Assembly (NCBI RefSeq): GCF_025961475.1 | Contig: NZ_JAOQNS010000021.1 | Span: 1-32,727 of the forward strand | DNA: 32,727 bases | Reading direction: 5' to 3' | Origin: Rhodobium gokarnense | GTDB lineage: Bacteria; Pseudomonadota; Alphaproteobacteria; Rhizobiales; Rhodobiaceae | Shown here: positions 29,942 through 32,727 of the stretch, piece by piece | Layout of the letters: the number at the start of each line of letters is the position of its first letter | Position numbering within the stretch: position 1 is the first letter of the stretch | Program-made: the position numbers and the translations under genes | The notes under the pieces: generated by a model | Databases searched by the model: none | What the model was told of the DNA's origin: nothing | The model's input: only the letters and a program-made list of their open reading frames with translations

Positions 29942-31684
29942 ATGGCCAACCGCATCGTCGTCGACCCGATCACCCGCATCGAGGGGCATTTGCGCATCGA
30001 GGCGGAAACCGGAACGGACGGCGCCATCACCGGCGCCTATTCCTCCGGCACCATGGTGCGCGGCATCGAGATCATCCTGAAGGGCCGCGATCCGCGCGAC
30101 GCCTGGGCCTTCGCCCAGCGCATCTGCGGCGTCTGCACGCTGGTCCACGGCATGGCCTCGGTGCGCTCGGTGGAGGACGCGCTCAATTACGAGATCCCCG
30201 CCAACGCCAACCTCATCCGCAACCTGATGATCGCCGCGCAATATGTGCATGACCACGTCATGCACTTCTATCACCTGCACGCCCTCGACTGGGTCGACGT
30301 GGTCTCCGCACTCGCCGCCGATCCGAAGGCGACCTCGGAGCTTGCCCAGTCGATCTCCAGCTACTCCAAATCGAGCCCCGGCTACTTCTCGGACGTGCAG
30401 ACGAAGCTGAAGACCTTCGTCGAAGGCGGCCAGCTCGGCATCTTCGCCAATGGCTATTGGGGCCACCCGGAATACAAGCTGCCGCCGGAAGCCAACCTGA
30501 TGGCGGTGGCGCATTACCTGGAGGCGCTTTCCTGGCAGCGCGACGTGGTGCGCCTGCACGCCATCTTCGGCGGCAAGAACCCGCATCCGAATTTCCTCGT
30601 CGGCGGCGCGCCGGCGCCGATCTCGTCGAACAGCGCGGCGGGCGGGGCGGCGATGACCGCGCTCAACATCGTCGGGCTGGAAGACATCCGCAATGTCATC
30701 AAGTCGATGCAAGCCTTCGTCGACCAGGTCTATGTGCCGGACACGATCGCCATCGCCTCCTTCTACAAGGACTGGTTCGAGCGCGGCGAGGGCGTCGGCA
30801 ATTTCCTGTGCTATGGCGACTTCCCCGAACACGGCAACGACGACCCGTCGACCTGGCTGATCCCGCGCGGGGCCATCCTCAATCGTGACCTTTCCACCGT
30901 CCATCCGGTCGACCTCGACAGCCCGGAGGAGGTCAAGGAGTTCATCGCCCATTCCTGGTACGACTATTCCAGCGGCAAGGAGGCGGGCCTTCACCCCTAT
31001 GACGGCGAGACGGAGTTCGCCTATGACGGGCCGGAGCCGCCCTACGACCAGCTCGATGTCGACAAGGGCTATTCCTGGCTGAAGGCGCCGCGCTGGAAGG
31101 GCGATGTCATGGAGGTCGGGCCGCTCGCCCGGGTCCTCATGCTCTACGCCACCGGCCACGAGCCGACCAAGGCGCTGGCGGACGCGACCCTCTCGAAGCT
31201 CGACCTGCCGCTCACCGCCATGTTCTCCACCCTCGGGCGGACTGCGGCGCGCACGCTGGAATCCAAGATCGTCGCCGACCAGATGATGGTCTGGCTCGAC
31301 AACCTGATCGCCAACATCAAGGGCGGCAACCTCTCCGTCCACAACGAGGCGAAGTGGGATCCGTCGTCCTGGCCGTCGGAGGCCAGGGGCGTCGGCTTCA
31401 TGGAGGCGCCGCGCGGCGGGCTCGCCCACTGGATCGTCATCAAGAACGGCCGCATCGACAACTACCAGGCCGTGGTGCCCTCGACCTGGAACGCCGGCCC
31501 GCGCGACCCGCAAGGCAAGCCGGGCCCCTACGAGGCGGCGCTGATGGACCGACACTCGCTCGCCAACCCGGAACAGCCGCTGGAGATCCAGCGCACCATC
31601 CATTCCTTCGATCCCTGCATCGCCTGCGCGGTCCATGTGGTCGATCCCGACGGCGAGGAGCTGACGAAGATCGAGGTGAAATAG
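29942..31684 (+). CDS. hynL: [NiFe] hydrogenase large subunit
   Basis: The 580-residue catalytic subunit has the N-terminal motif RIEGHLRIE and the two nickel-iron-binding motifs RICGVC (Cys62, Cys65) and DPCIACAVH (Cys559, Cys562). The 15-residue tail after His565, starting VVDPDG, is removed by the protease encoded at the operon's start. It splits H2 into protons and electrons in the periplasm after Tat export with the small subunit. AGGGGGA precedes the ATG. The gene is followed by a terminator, and no hyp accessory genes follow, so those must lie elsewhere. Length and motifs show an intact enzyme. Confidence 0.96.
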   Translation: MANRIVVDPITRIEGHLRIEAETGTDGAITGAYSSGTMVRGIEIILKGRDPRDAWAFAQRICGVCTLVHGMASVRSVEDALNYEIPANANLIRNLMIAAQYVHDHVMHFYHLHALDWVDVVSALAADPKATSELAQSISSYSKSSPGYFSDVQTKLKTFVEGGQLGIFANGYWGHPEYKLPPEANLMAVAHYLEALSWQRDVVRLHAIFGGKNPHPNFLVGGAPAPISSNSAAGGAAMTALNIVGLEDIRNVIKSMQAFVDQVYVPDTIAIASFYKDWFERGEGVGNFLCYGDFPEHGNDDPSTWLIPRGAILNRDLSTVHPVDLDSPEEVKEFIAHSWYDYSSGKEAGLHPYDGETEFAYDGPEPPYDQLDVDKGYSWLKAPRWKGDVMEVGPLARVLMLYATGHEPTKALADATLSKLDLPLTAMFSTLGRTAARTLESKIVADQMMVWLDNLIANIKGGNLSVHNEAKWDPSSWPSEARGVGFMEAPRGGLAHWIVIKNGRIDNYQAVVPSTWNAGPRDPQGKPGPYEAALMDRHSLANPEQPLEIQRTIHSFDPCIACAVHVVDPDGEELTKIEVK

Positions 31685-31756
31685 GCCGCGGCGACCGGGA
31701 ACGACCTCCAAACGCGGCCTGGGGCGCTTTGCCCGCACTGTCGAAGCGCTCCGGAG

Positions 31757-31786
31757 AAGCGGCCTCGCGACGCGGGGCCGCTTTTT
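31757..31786 (+). terminator. Rho-independent terminator of the hydrogenase operon
   Basis: AAGCGGCC (31757-31764) pairs with GGCCGCTT (31776-31783) and the stem runs into five T residues (31782-31786). It lies 72 bp after the large-subunit stop. Confidence 0.8.
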
Positions 31787-31848
31787 CCTTTTGTGCTCCC
31801 GCCGCCAGGTCTATGACGGGCCCGTCCGAGATTGAGGGAGTACAGGTC

Positions 31849-32499
31849 ATGGAAGCGGCGGAGCGCCGGTTGCGGCAGGAGATCATCGACGTCTGCCTGA
31901 AAATGTCCGACGTCGGCATCAACCAGGGCACGTCCGGCAACGTCTCGGTGCGCCATGGCGACGGCATCCTCATTACGCCGAGCGGCATCGCCTACGAGCA
32001 ACTTGTGCCGGAGGACATCGTCGCCATGGATTTCGACGGCACGGCGACCGGCAAATACGCCGCCTCGTCGGAATGGCGCTTCCACCTCGACATCCTGAAG
32101 GCGCGGCCGGACCTTAACGCCGTCGTCCACGCCCACCCGATCTATTCCACGGCCATTGCGATGTGCCGGGAGGAAATCCCGGCGGTACACTACATGATCG
32201 CCGGCGCCGGCGGTCCGACCATCCGCTGCGCACCCTACGCCACCTACGGCACCAAGGAACTCTCCGACCACGCGCTCGCCGCCCTCGACGGCCGCAACGC
32301 CTGCCTCCTCGCCAACCACGGCCTGATCGCCGGCGGCCCCTCGCTCGCCAAGGCGCTGTGGCTTGCCGTCGAGATCGAAACCCTCGCTCACCAGCTCACG
32401 GTGGCGCGCCAGTTCGGCAATCCGGTGGTGCTCGGCGATGACGAAATCGCGGTCGTTGTGGAGAAGTTCAAGAACTACGGGTTGAAGGAGAAGGACTGA
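31849..32499 (+). CDS. Class II aldolase/adducin family protein (L-fuculose-phosphate aldolase-like)
   Basis: From ATG 31849, with GAGGGAG eight bases upstream, the product has 216 residues, close to FucA. Features are the phosphate loop TSGN (28-31), SSEWRFH with the catalytic Glu75, the zinc histidines HAH (94, 96) and ANHG (His157). Members cleave or epimerise phosphorylated ketoses through a zinc enediolate, and FucA gives dihydroxyacetone phosphate and lactaldehyde. No other sugar-pathway gene is adjacent, so the substrate stays open. An in-frame ATG at 31813 would add 12 residues and has no better signal. Confidence 0.88.
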   Translation: MEAAERRLRQEIIDVCLKMSDVGINQGTSGNVSVRHGDGILITPSGIAYEQLVPEDIVAMDFDGTATGKYAASSEWRFHLDILKARPDLNAVVHAHPIYSTAIAMCREEIPAVHYMIAGAGGPTIRCAPYATYGTKELSDHALAALDGRNACLLANHGLIAGGPSLAKALWLAVEIETLAHQLTVARQFGNPVVLGDDEIAVVVEKFKNYGLKEKD

Positions 32500-32615
32500 G
32501 GGCGAGGGCCGCGGGCCAGACATTCCGTCGTCGCCCGGGCCCTGGGTTTCGCGCCATTCGCGCTGACGGAGTATCGGAAACGCGGAGACACCACATCGTC
32601 GCCGAGCGCGCTGCC

Positions 32616-32643
32616 CTGGATTGCTTCGCTTTGCTCGCAATTG
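32616..32643. repeat. REP-like fragment
   Basis: CTGGATTGCTTCGCTTTGCT followed by CGCAATTG resembles the repeat ends at 11366-11397 and 11670-11701. It is a shortened copy lying between the aldolase and the next gene. Confidence 0.5.
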
Positions 32644-32689
32644 TGCGAGTTCAGATATTCGGTGATGGGATCGCGGAAAGGAGCGACCC

Positions 32690-32727
32690 ATGCGCGACAA
32701 CAGCTATGACCGGACGATCGAACGGAA
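32690..32727 (+). CDS. Start of an unknown gene (cut by right edge)
   Basis: AGGAG (32679-32683) lies six bases before an ATG that opens a frame reading MRDNSYDRTIER to the edge. Only 12 codons are present, too few to assign a family. The good ribosome binding site is the main support. Confidence 0.45.
   Translation, partial: MRDNSYDRTIER

Noticed and set aside
29723-31738. A 671-codon minus-strand frame opposite the hydrogenase large subunit
   Set aside because: Antisense shadow with biased composition; the plus strand encodes the full catalytic subunit.

Overview
The window is high-GC DNA from an alphaproteobacterium, probably of the Hyphomicrobiales (Rhizobiales). The grounds are codon use rich in G/C third positions, palindromic repeats of the kind scattered through those genomes, TRAP transporters and a CbiM-type metal transporter behind a cobalamin riboswitch. 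No rRNA, tRNA or CRISPR array was seen.

Layout. (1) Positions 1-500: the start of an IS110-family transposase running off the left edge, its non-coding end with strong hairpins (a candidate bridge RNA), and an adjoining REP-like repeat. (2) 545-9820: an inositol-monophosphatase-family gene and a sulfonate catabolic locus. The locus holds a GMC flavoprotein (iseJ-like), a three-gene TRAP transporter (iseKLM-like), an IclR regulator (iseR-like) and sulfoacetaldehyde acetyltransferase (xsc). The gene set fits isethionate degradation: uptake, oxidation to sulfoacetaldehyde, then cleavage to acetyl phosphate and sulfite. Two near-identical palindromes, one in front of each plus-strand transcription unit and both just behind a candidate -10 box, look like the regulator's operators. 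(3) 10037-11113: a 4-hydroxyphenylpyruvate dioxygenase-family gene, followed by a duplicated 246-bp composite repeat. (4) 11774-15652, minus strand: a five-gene energy-coupling-factor metal transporter (DUF4198 protein, CbiM/NikM, NikL-like, CbiQ, CbiO) behind a clear cobalamin riboswitch. (5) 15886-21456: a methyltransferase, a CoA-transferase/hydratase pair, the ribosome-rescue hydrolase arfB, a ferredoxin-reductase-like flavoprotein and a small P-loop ATPase. (6) 21453-25115, minus strand: a DUF4424 protein and an 852-residue exported protein with four PsbP/Mog1-like segments joined by Ala/Glu/Pro linkers. (7) 25434-31786: a complete structural operon for an Isp-type [NiFe] hydrogenase: maturation protease, HupH-like factor, small subunit, Isp1 cytochrome b, Isp2 iron-sulfur protein, an unrecognised 154-residue protein, and large subunit, ending at a good terminator. 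(8) 31849-32727: a class II aldolase, another REP-like piece and the first codons of a further gene.

How it fits together. The sulfonate locus should supply acetyl units and sulfite, but no phosphate acetyltransferase or sulfite-handling gene lies beside it here. The hydrogenase needs nickel, and the window also carries a transporter of the nickel/cobalt class. The riboswitch in front of that transporter argues for cobalt, so its metal is an open question. The least explained parts are the extra gene between isp2 and the large subunit, the four-segment exported protein, and the IS110 non-coding end beside a REP-like repeat.
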